Source of the DNA: DAONJL01 sp035405645 [NCBI: bacterium]
Lineage (GTDB): Bacteria > JAGOBX01 > DAONJL01
Length of the DNA: 38,635 nt
Assembly (NCBI GenBank): GCA_035405645.1
Contig: DAONJL010000021.1
Coordinates: 1-38,635, forward strand
Direction of reading: 5' to 3'
Shown here: one piece after another, positions 18,018-26,290 of the stretch
Layout of the letters: the number at the start of each line of letters is the position of its first letter
Numbering within the stretch: the first letter of the stretch is position 1
Position numbers and translations under genes: made by a program
The notes under the pieces: generated by a model
The model's input: the letters and a program-made list of their open reading frames with translations, nothing else
Told to the model about the DNA's origin: nothing
Databases searched by the model: none

Positions 18018-18036
18018 GAAAATGATTATCATTATC
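18018..18036. promoter_or_regulatory. Fur box of the fur promoter
   Basis: GAAAATGATTATCATTATC matches 17 of the 19 bases of the classic Fur consensus GATAATGATAATCATTATC. It covers the predicted start site, so iron-loaded Fur would block its own gene. This is autoregulation inferred from position. Confidence 0.85.
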
Positions 18037-18056
18037 AATAACTAAGGAGAACAAAA

Positions 18057-18515
18057 ATGCAATGTCAGCATTGGAAGAAAAAATTTATGGGTTGGGGCTG
18101 TCGATTTACTCAGCCAAGACAATTTATTATTGATATGCTTTTAAAAAGCAATAAGCATCTGACTGCAGAAGATATATATATTGAAGTGCATAAGAGTTAT
18201 CCAAATATAGGTTTAACAACTGTTTATAGAACATTAGAACTACTTGAAAAAATGGGAATAGTTCATAGATTAGATTTTGGTGAAGGTAAAAGCAGATATG
18301 AATTATCTGATGGGATAGGCATAGAAAACAAAACAGTACATCATCACCATCATCTAATATGTACAAATTGCAGGAAAATAATTAACTATACTGATTTTTC
18401 CGAACAAGAAATAAAGTTAATGAAAGAGATAGAAGCAGAACTATCCAAAAAATACAATTTTAAGATAACTGCACATCAGATTTATTTTTATGGCTTATGT
18501 GCAAAGTGTAAATAA
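18057..18515 (+). CDS. fur: Ferric uptake regulator family repressor (Fur)
   Basis: The 152-residue product has the Fur winged helix: RFTQPRQFIIDMLLKSNKHLTAEDIYIEVHKSYPNIGLTTVYRTLELLEKMGIV at about 16-70. A His cluster (VHHHHHLIC) gives metal ligands. Two CxxC pairs, CTNC near residue 100 and CAKC near the C terminus, form the structural zinc site. The family also includes PerR and Zur. I prefer Fur because the two 19-bp boxes here match the Fur consensus and because the genes concern Fe-S chemistry. GGAGA precedes the ATG. It is the first gene of the iron-regulated island. Confidence 0.9.
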   Translation: MQCQHWKKKFMGWGCRFTQPRQFIIDMLLKSNKHLTAEDIYIEVHKSYPNIGLTTVYRTLELLEKMGIVHRLDFGEGKSRYELSDGIGIENKTVHHHHHLICTNCRKIINYTDFSEQEIKLMKEIEAELSKKYNFKITAHQIYFYGLCAKCK

Positions 18516-18561
18516 GAATTTTTTTTAATAAAAAAATATGTTTTAATTTTTTTATTTATTA

Positions 18562-18590
18562 TTGAAAATGATTTTCATTATCATTAATAT
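18562..18590 (+). promoter_or_regulatory. Fur-regulated promoter of the DUF5320 gene
   Basis: TTGAAA (18562-18567) and TAATAT (18585-18590) are spaced by 17 bp. The Fur box GAAAATGATTTTCATTATC (18564-18582) fills the spacer almost exactly, so Fur and RNA polymerase should be mutually exclusive. A GGAGG site and ATG follow. Confidence 0.8.
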
Positions 18591-18607
18591 AAAAGGAGGT
18601 AATTGTT

Positions 18608-18979
18608 ATGCCATTTAGAGATGGAACAGGTCCAATGGGTATGGGACCTATGACTGGTTGGGCTATGGGTTATTGTGCTAAATTTACAACTCCAGGTTAT
18701 ATGAAACCTTATTATGGTAAAACTTATGTGGGTTTTGGTAGTGCACGAGGTAGAGGTAATAGATATTGGTATTATGCAACAGGATTACCAGGCTGGTTAA
18801 GATTTTCAGGTGTTTCATCAAAACCAGTGACAAATATTAATTCAATTTATGAAGAATTTACACCTGAAAAAGAAGTTGAAGTATTAAAGAATGAATCAGA
18901 GTTCTTAAAGAAGAATTTAAATGATATTAACAACCGAATTATTGAACTCGAAAAGATTATAAAAAAGGAAGAAAAATAA
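18608..18979 (+). CDS. DUF5320 small protein
   Basis: The 123-residue product begins MPFRDGTGPMGMGPMTG, the Gly/Met/Pro-rich signature of DUF5320 proteins. The middle is rich in Gly, Tyr and Trp with a single Cys near residue 23. The C-terminal part (about 75-120) is a predicted coiled coil (EVEVLKNESEFLKKNLNDINNRIIELEKII). In anaerobes these proteins are often next to NifX-like and MinD-type ATPase genes, as here, but no biochemical function is established to my knowledge. A strong GGAGG ribosome site and a promoter covered by a Fur box predict high expression when iron is scarce. Confidence 0.85.
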   Translation: MPFRDGTGPMGMGPMTGWAMGYCAKFTTPGYMKPYYGKTYVGFGSARGRGNRYWYYATGLPGWLRFSGVSSKPVTNINSIYEEFTPEKEVEVLKNESEFLKKNLNDINNRIIELEKIIKKEEK

Positions 18980-19121
18980 TTTTTTATAAGCATTAAACAT
19001 AAGTTATTGTAGGTTAGTTGTGTTTATTATTTTTTTGTTTGCAGAGACGAGGAAGAGTAGTACTTTCAATTTTTTTAGTGAAATTAAAAAGAAAATAAAT
19101 TTAGGATTTTGGAGGAAAGAT

Positions 19122-19445
19122 ATGAAGATAGCTGTAAGTAGTCAGGGTGGGTCTATGGATGCTTTGGTTTCTGAGCAATTTGGGCGATGTGCTTATTTTA
19201 TTATAGTTGATACAGAAACAATGAAATTTGAGCCAATATCAAATGACACTACAAGTATGACTGGCGGTGTTGGTCCTGCTGCTGTTAAGAAAATAGCACA
19301 AAGAGGAGTAAAGACAGTTTTGACTGGTAAGGTTGGACCAAACGCTGAAGCAGCGCTTAAAGCATCTGGTATAGAAATTGTAACTGGAATTTCTGGAACA
19401 ACTACTGTAAGGCAGGCAGTTGAAAATTATTTAAAAACAAAGTGA
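19122..19445 (+). CDS. NifX/NifB-C-terminal-like (dinitrogenase Fe-Mo cofactor) domain protein
   Basis: The 107-residue product has the Nitro_FeMo-Co fold: MKIAVSSQGGSMDALVSEQFGRCAYFIIVDTETM, then VGPAAVKKIAQRGVKTVLTGKVGPNAEAALKASGIEIVTG. These small proteins carry or hold Fe-S or Fe-Mo precursors in nitrogenase cofactor assembly. Stand-alone relatives with no nif genes are common in anaerobes and have unknown cargo. I chose the start at 19122 because a GGAGGAAAG ribosome site precedes it; the longer frame from 19020 adds 34 unrelated residues. A second copy is at 22573. Confidence 0.88.
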   Translation: MKIAVSSQGGSMDALVSEQFGRCAYFIIVDTETMKFEPISNDTTSMTGGVGPAAVKKIAQRGVKTVLTGKVGPNAEAALKASGIEIVTGISGTTTVRQAVENYLKTK

Positions 19446-19730
19446 GAAGTCAAAATATTTATTTTTTCTATAAAGAAAAAATTGTAGTAATATTAATGTA
19501 AAATTGGTAGATTGACAGATAAAAGAATAATGATAATATTAAATGAACTAAAAGCCTAAGTACTAAGTGAATGTTTTTTTAGATTAATTCCAGTGTTAGA
19601 TTAAATTTAGTTTAGAGTGAAAATTGCTGTCAGTAAAATACTCATAGTGAAAATTAGAAACATTATTGTTATGTATTATGAATAAAAATTATTTATAATT
19701 TTTTTAAAATTAATAAATATTGTATTTAAT
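19446..19730. other. Intergenic interval with a candidate promoter
   Basis: This 285-bp stretch separates the first NifX-like gene from the ATPase pair. It contains a promoter-like pair at 19512-19539 and no good reading frame. A leader of about 185 nt would result, with no fold I can assign. Confidence 0.4.
19512..19539 (+). promoter_or_regulatory. Candidate promoter of the ATPase-desulfidase operon
   Basis: TTGACA (19512-19517) and TAATAT (19534-19539) are spaced by 16 bp. The bases around the -10 box (19527-19545) match 13 of 19 positions of the Fur consensus, so weak Fur control of this second operon is possible. Confidence 0.5.
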
Positions 19731-20621
19731 ATGAAACAAATTTTATTTATAAGCGGTAAAGGTGGAACAGGTAAAACGGTAATAACAGCTTCATTTGCAG
19801 TGCTAAACAATAAATCTATTATTGCTGACTGTGATGTTGATGCTGCCTGCCTGCATCTTTTACTTAATCCTCAGATAATTGAGAAAAATATATTTATTGG
19901 AAGAAAGAAATCTGAGATATTACAAAATAAATGTAAATTATGTGGTAAATGTTTTAAGGTCTGTGTTTTTAATGCAGTTTTGAAAACTAAGGTTGATAAT
20001 GATAGTAAAAAAAATAAATATTTAATCAACAGTTTATTATGTGAAGGTTGTGGTGTATGTGTTTGGAACTGTCCTGAATCTGCAATAGAATTTAATGCAA
20101 AAGAAGCAGGTGAATGGTATGTATCTAAAACAGAATACGGAACATTTATACATGCCCGGCTTATTCCAGGTGAAGAAAATTCAGGTAAATTAGTGAATGT
20201 TGTAAAAAAAATTGCAAAAGAAAAAGCTATAGAAGAAAAAAGTGATTTAATAATAATTGATGGACCACCAGGAACAGGTTGTCCTGTTATCTGTTCTTTA
20301 TCAGGTGTGGATCTTGCAGTAATTGTGACAGAACCAAGTGTATCGGGTATTTATGATATGGAAAGAGTATTAGAACTTGCTCAAAAATTTAATGTGAAAT
20401 GTTGTGTGATAATAAATAAGTATAACCTGAATTTAAAAAAGACTCAGGAAATAAGGGAATATTGTGAAAAAAGAAAAATAAAAATTTTAGGAATAATACC
20501 GTTTTCAGAAGAAATAAACCAATCTGTTGTAATGGCAAAACCAGCGGTATTATACTGTAATAATGAAATAAAAAAGACGCTTCATTCAATTTGCGAAAAA
20601 ATAGGAGAAGAGTTGAAATGA
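19731..20621 (+). CDS. MinD/Mrp-type P-loop ATPase with inserted ferredoxin domain (first of a pair)
   Basis: The 296-residue product has a deviant Walker A motif GKGGTGKTV near residue 10 and a second-Lys-type fold of the MinD/ParA class. Two [4Fe-4S] motifs are inserted at about 64-120: CKLCGKCFKVC and CEGCGVCVWNCPESAIEF. DGPPGTGCPV near 180 is the switch II region of Mrp/ApbC-type Fe-S carriers. Such paired ATPases occur in anaerobes with NifX-like proteins and probably load or move Fe-S clusters; this is inference from the Mrp/NBP35 family. The stop overlaps the next gene by 4 bases. There is no visible ribosome site before the ATG. Confidence 0.9.
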   Translation: MKQILFISGKGGTGKTVITASFAVLNNKSIIADCDVDAACLHLLLNPQIIEKNIFIGRKKSEILQNKCKLCGKCFKVCVFNAVLKTKVDNDSKKNKYLINSLLCEGCGVCVWNCPESAIEFNAKEAGEWYVSKTEYGTFIHARLIPGEENSGKLVNVVKKIAKEKAIEEKSDLIIIDGPPGTGCPVICSLSGVDLAVIVTEPSVSGIYDMERVLELAQKFNVKCCVIINKYNLNLKKTQEIREYCEKRKIKILGIIPFSEEINQSVVMAKPAVLYCNNEIKKTLHSICEKIGEELK

Positions 20622-21490
20622 TAATATCTGTAGCAAGCGGTAAAGGTGGAACAGGTAAGACTATGATAAGTGTAAACTTATCAGATTCTTTATCTGAAAT
20701 AGTGAAAACAATTTTTTTAGATTGTGATGTTGAAGAACCAAATAGTCATTTATTCTTGCAACCTGAAATTACAAATACAGAAGATGTAAATGTTATTGTT
20801 CCTATTATAGATAAAACAAAATGTATTCATTGTGGTAAATGCCAGAATGTATGCGAATTTAATGCAATACTTTCCTTTTCAAAAGAAACATTAGTGCTGG
20901 AAAATCTCTGTCATGGATGTCGTGGTTGTATTATTGTGTGTCCACAAAGCGCTATTTCTGAAAGCAAAAGAAAAATCGGAATAATACAAAAAGGTAAAAC
21001 AAAAAAGAATATAGAATTTATAAATGGAATTCTCGAAGTTAAAGAAGCAATGGCTACTCCTCTTATTAAAAAAGTCATACAAAAATTGGATAATTTAGAT
21101 GATGATGATAAAACAAATTATTCAGTGATAATAGATTGTCCACCCGGTACTTCCTGTCCTATGGTAAATTCTATAAAAATAAGTGATTATTGTATTCTTG
21201 TGACAGAACCAACGCCATTTGGATTAAGCGATTTAAAATTGGCAGTGGAAGTTGTTAATAAATTGGAAATACCTTTTGGAGTAATAATAAATAAAGCGGA
21301 CAAAAATAATAGTATTATTGAAAATTATTGTCAGGAAAAAAATATTGCAATACTGATGAAGATTCCATTTGATAGAGATATTGCAATAAAATGTTCTTAT
21401 GGCAACCTTATAACTGAATATAAAGAGGAATATAAAAAAAATTTTAAAAATTTATTTAATTCTATTCTTAGTCAATTGAAAAAAAATTAA
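20618..21490 (+). CDS. MinD/Mrp-type P-loop ATPase with inserted ferredoxin domain (second of a pair)
   Basis: The 290-residue product is a paralogue of the preceding ATPase. It has Walker A GKGGTGKTM near residue 8, ferredoxin motifs CIHCGKCQNVC and CHGCRGCIIVC at about 68-110, and DCPPGTSCPM near 175. I chose the ATG at 20618, which overlaps the preceding stop (ATGA) and starts directly with MIISVASGKGG; the longer frame from 20591 adds only basic residues. The coupling implies that the two ATPases are made in equal amounts and may form a heterodimer. The NifX-like protein and cysteine desulfidase nearby suggest a role in Fe-S or metal-sulfur assembly. Confidence 0.9.
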   Translation: MIISVASGKGGTGKTMISVNLSDSLSEIVKTIFLDCDVEEPNSHLFLQPEITNTEDVNVIVPIIDKTKCIHCGKCQNVCEFNAILSFSKETLVLENLCHGCRGCIIVCPQSAISESKRKIGIIQKGKTKKNIEFINGILEVKEAMATPLIKKVIQKLDNLDDDDKTNYSVIIDCPPGTSCPMVNSIKISDYCILVTEPTPFGLSDLKLAVEVVNKLEIPFGVIINKADKNNSIIENYCQEKNIAILMKIPFDRDIAIKCSYGNLITEYKEEYKKNFKNLFNSILSQLKKN

Positions 21491-21503
21491 TGAGAAGTAA
21501 AAT

Positions 21504-22559
21504 ATGAAAGAAGAATTTATAAAAGACTATGAAACTCTTTTATTATCAGAAATATGCGAAGTAACAGGTTGTACTGAACCTGCAAGTATTGCTTATGCGT
21601 GTGCAAGGGCAATGAAATTTTTAAAAAAATATGAACCTGATATTACACCAAAAAATTTATTTGTAAAAATTGAAATATCAAAAGATGTGTATAGAAATAC
21701 CTCAACTGTTAAAGTGCCAATATTGAAATTAAAAGGAGTAAAACCTGCAGTAATTTGTGGACTTTTTGGAAACGATTCAAGATTTAATCCTTTTGCTTCT
21801 ATAAAAAAGGGAAAAGTTAAAGAAATGATGGGTTTGATAAATATTGATAATTGGATTTCAGTAATACCATTAGAGAGAGAAGGGTTATATGTGGATGTAG
21901 AAATCAGTACAAAAAAAAATAAAGCAAGAGTTATTATTGAAGATAAGCATGACAGAATAAAAAAAGTAGTTTTAAATAAAAAGACCATTTATTATGAAAA
22001 ATATAATGAACAAAAAATACTAAAAATAGAAGGGTTGGAGCAGATAAAAAATATTGTTAAAAAGAGAATTCCAGAATTAGAAAAAATAGCAGAAGAATTT
22101 TTAAAAAAGCAGGGGCGTATAATAAAGAATAAAAATTCATTTAATATCATAACTGAAACAGAAAGGTTGATTAGAAATAGGATGGAAGGTGGAAATTTAC
22201 CTGTAATAACAATCACTGGTTCTGGCAATCAAGGAATATTTCTAAGTATTCCTTTTTATAAATTATATAAAGAACAGAGAGAAAAAGTTATCCCAGCATT
22301 TTTATTTGCAATATTAACACAAATATTTTTAACACAAAAAAAAGGACGAATATCGTCAATGTGTGGTCTTTCAGACAAATGTGCACCATCATTAGTTGCA
22401 GGCTTATCTTTTTTAAAAGGAAAAAGTATAGAACAAATAAGAAAAGATATGGCGTTTATAGAAGAAGTATTTCGTGGTCTACTTTGCGAAGGTGCACAAA
22501 GAAGTTGTGCTTTCAAAGGTGTTGCTATTCTGGAATTCATAATAAAATATTTTAAATAA
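21504..22559 (+). CDS. L-cysteine desulfidase / UPF0597-like serine dehydratase-alpha family
   Basis: The 351-residue product matches the UPF0597/CyuA (YhaM)/CdsB family, which splits L-cysteine into sulfide, ammonia and pyruvate with a [4Fe-4S] cluster. EVTGCTEPASIAYACARA near residues 20-37 holds the N-terminal catalytic Cys. MCGLSDKCAPSLVAG near 290 and CEGAQRSCAFKG near 327 supply the Cys residues expected to bind the cluster. Length is typical. Placed between the ATPase pair and a NifX-like gene, it could supply sulfide for Fe-S assembly without an IscS-type PLP desulfurase; that is inference. It follows the ATPase by 13 nt, with GAGAAG before the ATG. Confidence 0.88.
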   Translation: MKEEFIKDYETLLLSEICEVTGCTEPASIAYACARAMKFLKKYEPDITPKNLFVKIEISKDVYRNTSTVKVPILKLKGVKPAVICGLFGNDSRFNPFASIKKGKVKEMMGLINIDNWISVIPLEREGLYVDVEISTKKNKARVIIEDKHDRIKKVVLNKKTIYYEKYNEQKILKIEGLEQIKNIVKKRIPELEKIAEEFLKKQGRIIKNKNSFNIITETERLIRNRMEGGNLPVITITGSGNQGIFLSIPFYKLYKEQREKVIPAFLFAILTQIFLTQKKGRISSMCGLSDKCAPSLVAGLSFLKGKSIEQIRKDMAFIEEVFRGLLCEGAQRSCAFKGVAILEFIIKYFK

Positions 22560-22572
22560 AGGAGGATTGAAT

Positions 22573-22932
22573 ATGCGTATAGCAGTAACATTAGGTAATG
22601 AAAAAGGTTTAGAAAGTGATGTTTATCCTCATTTTGGACAATGTACTCATTTTCTTATAGCAGAAATTAATGAGGGGAAAATAGCAGATTATAAAGTTGT
22701 AAAGAATAATAGCACTCATGGTGGTGGATGTAGAGCAGTTGATGAACTTTTAAAATACAACATTACTCATATTATTTCAGGTGGTATGGGTATGGGTGCT
22801 CAGCAGAAATTTGCTAATGCAGGAATAAAGATATTTGGATATTCTGGAAAGGTGAAAACTGCTATTGATAAACTTCTCAAAAATGAATTAAGTAGTTTAG
22901 ATGCTTGTGATGAACATTCTGAATGCAGTTAA
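22573..22932 (+). CDS. NifX-like Fe-Mo cofactor-domain protein (second copy)
   Basis: The 119-residue product has the same fold as the 19122 gene: MRIAVTLGNEKGLESDVYPHFGQCTHFLIAEI, THGGGCRAVDELLKYNITHIISGGMGMGA and FANAGIKIFG. Its Cys and His near residues 25 and 50-52, and the Cys/His-rich tail DACDEHSECS, could bind iron or another metal. The two copies are only moderately alike, so they probably carry different roles. A GGAGG site precedes the ATG; the in-frame TTG at 22567 is less likely. It is the last gene of the island and runs toward tilS, which is on the other strand. Confidence 0.87.
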   Translation: MRIAVTLGNEKGLESDVYPHFGQCTHFLIAEINEGKIADYKVVKNNSTHGGGCRAVDELLKYNITHIISGGMGMGAQQKFANAGIKIFGYSGKVKTAIDKLLKNELSSLDACDEHSECS

Positions 22933-23077
22933 AAATTTTATAACACTTATCAATAATTTTGTGTAAATATATTTATATATTATTTCTATTGATAAATAGC
23001 GGCATATTATTTTCTTAAAATTAGGGTGTATTTTTCATTTTTATGCTTTAAAATCAGTTTATATTTATGCTGCTAAA

Positions 23078-24514
23078 TTATAGATGGTCGATAATTATTT
23101 TATATTTATTACTATTAAAATCTGCTTTTATTTTTTCACTAATTCCAAATTGTTCAACAAAAATTAGGGTTTTTTCACTATCTTCAATTATTATATTTGA
23201 ATTTCTAAATATATTTAAAACCTTTTCATTTATGAATAATTTTTTTAATTTGTAATTTACCATATTATTAACTGGTTGAAATTTATCACCTACTTTTCTT
23301 GTCCTTATTGTTATTGGAAATTTTACTTTATTTAAATCAAATATATAATTCTTGTTTTTTTCATTTCCTCTATTTTCTTCATATTTTTCAAATCTAATTT
23401 TTTTCCCTGTTATTTTATCCTTTATTTCATTTATTTCATTTAATCTAATTTCAAAACCAGTTGAAATTTTATTATGCAAACTTCTTGATAAAAAATAAAT
23501 ATAATTATAATCTTTAAAAAAAATATAATTTTTATTTATATCTATTTTTTTACCACTCTTATTTGATGTTATTAATTTATAACAATCAATCAAATTTTTT
23601 TTGCTTAATTTAACTGGAGTAAATAATAAATTTTTATTTTGCTTCTCTGTTGTTTGAAAAAGTTTATTGAGTAAAAAATATAAATAACTTTTACTTTTAT
23701 CTGCTACTTTTTCTAAATTAATTAAATAAATTTCTGTATTATATAATTTGATTTTTTCCAATATTTTTTTAAAATCATAATTTATTTTTTTTATTAAAAT
23801 TTTTTTTGCACTACTTAAATTTTTTATGACACTTATGATTGTTCTATTTATTTTTATTGATAGATTGTTTTCAATAAATGGAATTATAATATTTCTGATT
23901 TTATTTCTTAAATATTCGTTTTCGTTATTTGAAGAATCAATTCGATAAATTAAATTATTCTTTTCTAAATATTTTAATATTATTTTTTTTTCAATATAAA
24001 TTAATGGTCTAATAAACAAAATTTTATTTTGAATTTTAGTAATAGGCTTTAATGAAGTTAAACCATATATACCAGCAGAACGAAATAAGTTTATAAAAAA
24101 TGTTTCAATTAAATCATTTAAATTATGAGCTAAAAAAATTTTTGTTATATTCTGGTCAAGTGCAATTTTTATTAGGTTGTAATATCTTAATTCTCGACCT
24201 GCCTGTTCAATTGATTTACCTTCTTTTTCTGATTTTTCTCTTACTGCTATTTCTTTTATTATGATTTGATTTTGAAATTGATTGGCGAGGTTTTTTACAA
24301 ATTCTGCATCTTCATCACTTTCAATACCACGTAATTTATGATTAAAATGAACAATTAAAATTTCAGCAATATTAAAATTATTTTTGTTTTTATTTAATAA
24401 ATCTAATAAGCAAACAGAATCAGGTCCACCAGAAACAGCAACAATAATTTTTTCGTTTTTATCAAATTTAACTTTTTGTAGATTTTTTTTAAACTGCTCA
24501 TCAATAATTGTCAT
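23078..24514 (-). CDS. tilS: tRNA(Ile)-lysidine synthase TilS
   Basis: The product of about 478 residues adds lysine to C34 of tRNA-Ile(CAU) so that it reads AUA. The ATP-PPase P-loop is VAVSGGPDSVCLLDLL near residue 25. VHFNHKLRGIESDEDAEFV, HNLNDLIETFFINLFRSAGIYGLTSL and FIRPLIYIEKKIILKYLE are the usual conserved blocks. The C-terminal domain carries the substrate-binding region with RKVGDKFQP near 425. AUA is common in A+T-rich genes, so this enzyme is essential here. I chose the ATG at 24514, just after the stop of the upstream gene; a GTG six codons earlier overlaps that gene and is possible. Confidence 0.93.
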   Translation of the reverse strand: MTIIDEQFKKNLQKVKFDKNEKIIVAVSGGPDSVCLLDLLNKNKNNFNIAEILIVHFNHKLRGIESDEDAEFVKNLANQFQNQIIIKEIAVREKSEKEGKSIEQAGRELRYYNLIKIALDQNITKIFLAHNLNDLIETFFINLFRSAGIYGLTSLKPITKIQNKILFIRPLIYIEKKIILKYLEKNNLIYRIDSSNNENEYLRNKIRNIIIPFIENNLSIKINRTIISVIKNLSSAKKILIKKINYDFKKILEKIKLYNTEIYLINLEKVADKSKSYLYFLLNKLFQTTEKQNKNLLFTPVKLSKKNLIDCYKLITSNKSGKKIDINKNYIFFKDYNYIYFLSRSLHNKISTGFEIRLNEINEIKDKITGKKIRFEKYEENRGNEKNKNYIFDLNKVKFPITIRTRKVGDKFQPVNNMVNYKLKKLFINEKVLNIFRNSNIIIEDSEKTLIFVEQFGISEKIKADFNSNKYKIIIDHL

Positions 24515-24516
24515 TT

Positions 24517-25896
24517 TTAATTTGTCCACCAACTATAAACATTATACTCAAGAATTTCTTTTTCTTTTGCTTTTACTGGCACTACAAATTCTACTGTAAA
24601 TGCATCTATTTTTTCGTATTTGAAATTTGATTTTTTTATTTCCCAATTATTATAAAATCTATCGACACAATAAACAATTACATCTTCATTTTTTTGATTA
24701 CGAACATCTATTGTAAATGTATTATCAGATGAATTTCTTAATGATGTTGATTTTATTAATTTCTTTTCTAAAACAATTTCAAATGCATTACCAATAACTA
24801 ATGAAATTGTTTCACCTTCTGGCGTGTGTTCTATTTTATTTTCTCCTAAAAATTGTAATTGACCATCATTATCAGTTTTATAAAAACGAATTTTTCCTGC
24901 TGGTAATGGCATACCTAAATTATTTGTTTTATTATTATTAAATACAATTACAACACCAGCATTTTTCTGGTTATTGCTATTTGATTTATATTTATAACCT
25001 GCTGGGTCATAAACAAATTTTTTCTTTGTGGTTATATTATTTGCTGTTAAAAATAATATTTGTTTTGTTTCATTATTTTTTATTGTTGTTCTTCTATCTA
25101 ATTTATAAAGATGATATTCAAATAATTGTTGTTCTTCAAAAGGTGGTGCTTCTGCTGCTTCGGCTGCTAATGCCATTTCTTTTGCGTATTTAACACGCCT
25201 GTTAAATTGTTCGCGAACTACATTTACATCACCAGCAACAAGTTTTAAACTTGCATCTTCATAAGGAATACCAGTTGTATTAGTTAAAGTAACCCAACCA
25301 TTTAAATCAATTACATCATCTGTCTTATTTATTACTGCATTATATGTCGCATACCAACTAAATCCTTTTGTTAAATAAATTAATTCTAATGGATGCTCTT
25401 TTGTCTCTTGAACTTTTAATTTTAATAATAATGTTGGTTCAATTAATAATCCTTCTGGTAATTCAGGTAAAATTATTTTTCCATCAGGATATAATTCTAA
25501 TTTATCATCAACCTTTAAAACTGATATTCGATTATTTTCTATACTTAATAAATTTCCTTTCTTTGTTTCAATAATACTATTTTTATCATCATATCGAACT
25601 ATTGTAATTTCTTTACCTAAATATTTTTCAAGCAATTTATTATAACTTACTAAATCAAATTGATAATTTTGTTCTAATACTGTTATTTGTTGCGAATAAA
25701 AACATAATGAAGTTGGGTCAATAAATTTTGATACTCCTTCAAATTTATAATCTATTATTCCTTCTTCCAGTTTTATAAATCGTTTTGTTTTTACTAAACC
25801 AAGGTCATTATTATAAATAGTTATCTCATAATCATTTTTTCCATATAAATAAATAACAGAAAAAAATAATAAAAAATAACAAATAAAATTTTTCAT
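24517..25896 (-). CDS. Exported DUF4139-domain protein
   Basis: The 459-residue product starts with a signal peptide (about 1-19) and looks like a DUF4139 protein: an N-terminal segment ITIYNNDLGLVKTKRFIKLEEG, then LTKGFSWYATYNAVIN and WVTLTNTTGIPYEDASLKLVAGDVN near residues 185-230. Many members are secreted or periplasmic; the function is unknown. The C terminus (about 380-459) is a beta-sandwich-like region of conserved type, ending KEKEILEYNVYSWWTN. A GGAGG site precedes the ATG and a -35 box TTGACA lies upstream at 25949-25954. The stop is 2 nt before the tilS start, so tilS is in the same message. Confidence 0.8.
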   Translation of the reverse strand: MKNFICYFLLFFSVIYLYGKNDYEITIYNNDLGLVKTKRFIKLEEGIIDYKFEGVSKFIDPTSLCFYSQQITVLEQNYQFDLVSYNKLLEKYLGKEITIVRYDDKNSIIETKKGNLLSIENNRISVLKVDDKLELYPDGKIILPELPEGLLIEPTLLLKLKVQETKEHPLELIYLTKGFSWYATYNAVINKTDDVIDLNGWVTLTNTTGIPYEDASLKLVAGDVNVVREQFNRRVKYAKEMALAAEAAEAPPFEEQQLFEYHLYKLDRRTTIKNNETKQILFLTANNITTKKKFVYDPAGYKYKSNSNNQKNAGVVIVFNNNKTNNLGMPLPAGKIRFYKTDNDGQLQFLGENKIEHTPEGETISLVIGNAFEIVLEKKLIKSTSLRNSSDNTFTIDVRNQKNEDVIVYCVDRFYNNWEIKKSNFKYEKIDAFTVEFVVPVKAKEKEILEYNVYSWWTN

Positions 25897-25926
25897 ATTT
25901 ACCTCCTTTATTTTTTTATCATTTAT

Positions 25927-25954
25927 AATTTACTCTTTTTTTATTTTTTGTCAA
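25927..25954 (-). promoter_or_regulatory. Candidate promoter of the DUF4139-tilS operon
   Basis: On the minus strand TTGACA (25954-25949) is followed after 16 bp by TAAATT (25932-25927), a poor -10 match, then by the GGAGG site of the DUF4139 gene. Confidence 0.5.
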
Positions 25955-26079
25955 TGATTAGTTTAATAAATTATTTTTAAAATCAGCATTAAAAAAATAG
26001 AAAAAAAAATTTATTTATAATTTTTTTGGAGAAAATATTTTTTTGAAAAATTTTATAGATTTGATTTTTTATAAAAAAA

Positions 26080-26155
26080 TGGCGTCCCTAAGGGGATTCG
26101 AACCCCTGTTACAGGCGTGAAAGGCCTGTGTCCTAGGCCTCTGGACGATAGGGAC
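26080..26155 (-). tRNA. tRNA-Glu (UUC)
   Basis: The minus strand gives acceptor stem GTCCCTA/TAGGGAC, discriminator G and an encoded CCA (26082-26080). The anticodon loop CTTTCAC carries TTC, and the T arm is GGGGTTCGAATCCCC. It is co-oriented with tRNA-Lys, 7 nt upstream. Confidence 0.96.
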
Positions 26156-26162
26156 GCAAAAA

Positions 26163-26235
26163 TGAGCTCAGCTGGATTCGAACCAGCGACCCACGGCTTA
26201 AAAGGCCGTTGCTCTACCGACTGAGCTATGAGCCC
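26163..26235 (-). tRNA. tRNA-Lys (UUU)
   Basis: This 73-nt minus-strand tRNA has acceptor stem GGGCTCA/TGAGCTC with one G-U pair, anticodon loop CTTTTAA (anticodon TTT) and T arm GCTGGTTCGAATCCAGC. CCA is not encoded. It is the first gene of a Lys-Glu pair. Confidence 0.96.
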
Positions 26236-26261
26236 ATTTAATGTATTTAAAAATTTTTTAA

Positions 26262-26290
26262 TATATATATTATTTAATAATTTTTGTCAA
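26262..26290 (-). promoter_or_regulatory. Promoter of the Lys-Glu tRNA pair
   Basis: On the minus strand TTGACA (26290-26285) precedes a TATATATATT run; TATATA at 26267-26262 gives a 17-bp spacer. The start would fall about 20 nt before tRNA-Lys. Confidence 0.65.

Noticed and set aside
19020-19121. Longer N terminus for the first NifX-like gene
   Set aside because: The extra 34 residues are unlike the family and a GGAGGAAAG site precedes the ATG at 19122.
21593-22591. Three minus-strand frames of 78-131 codons
   Set aside because: They lie antisense to the cysteine desulfidase gene and have no recognisable motif or ribosome site.
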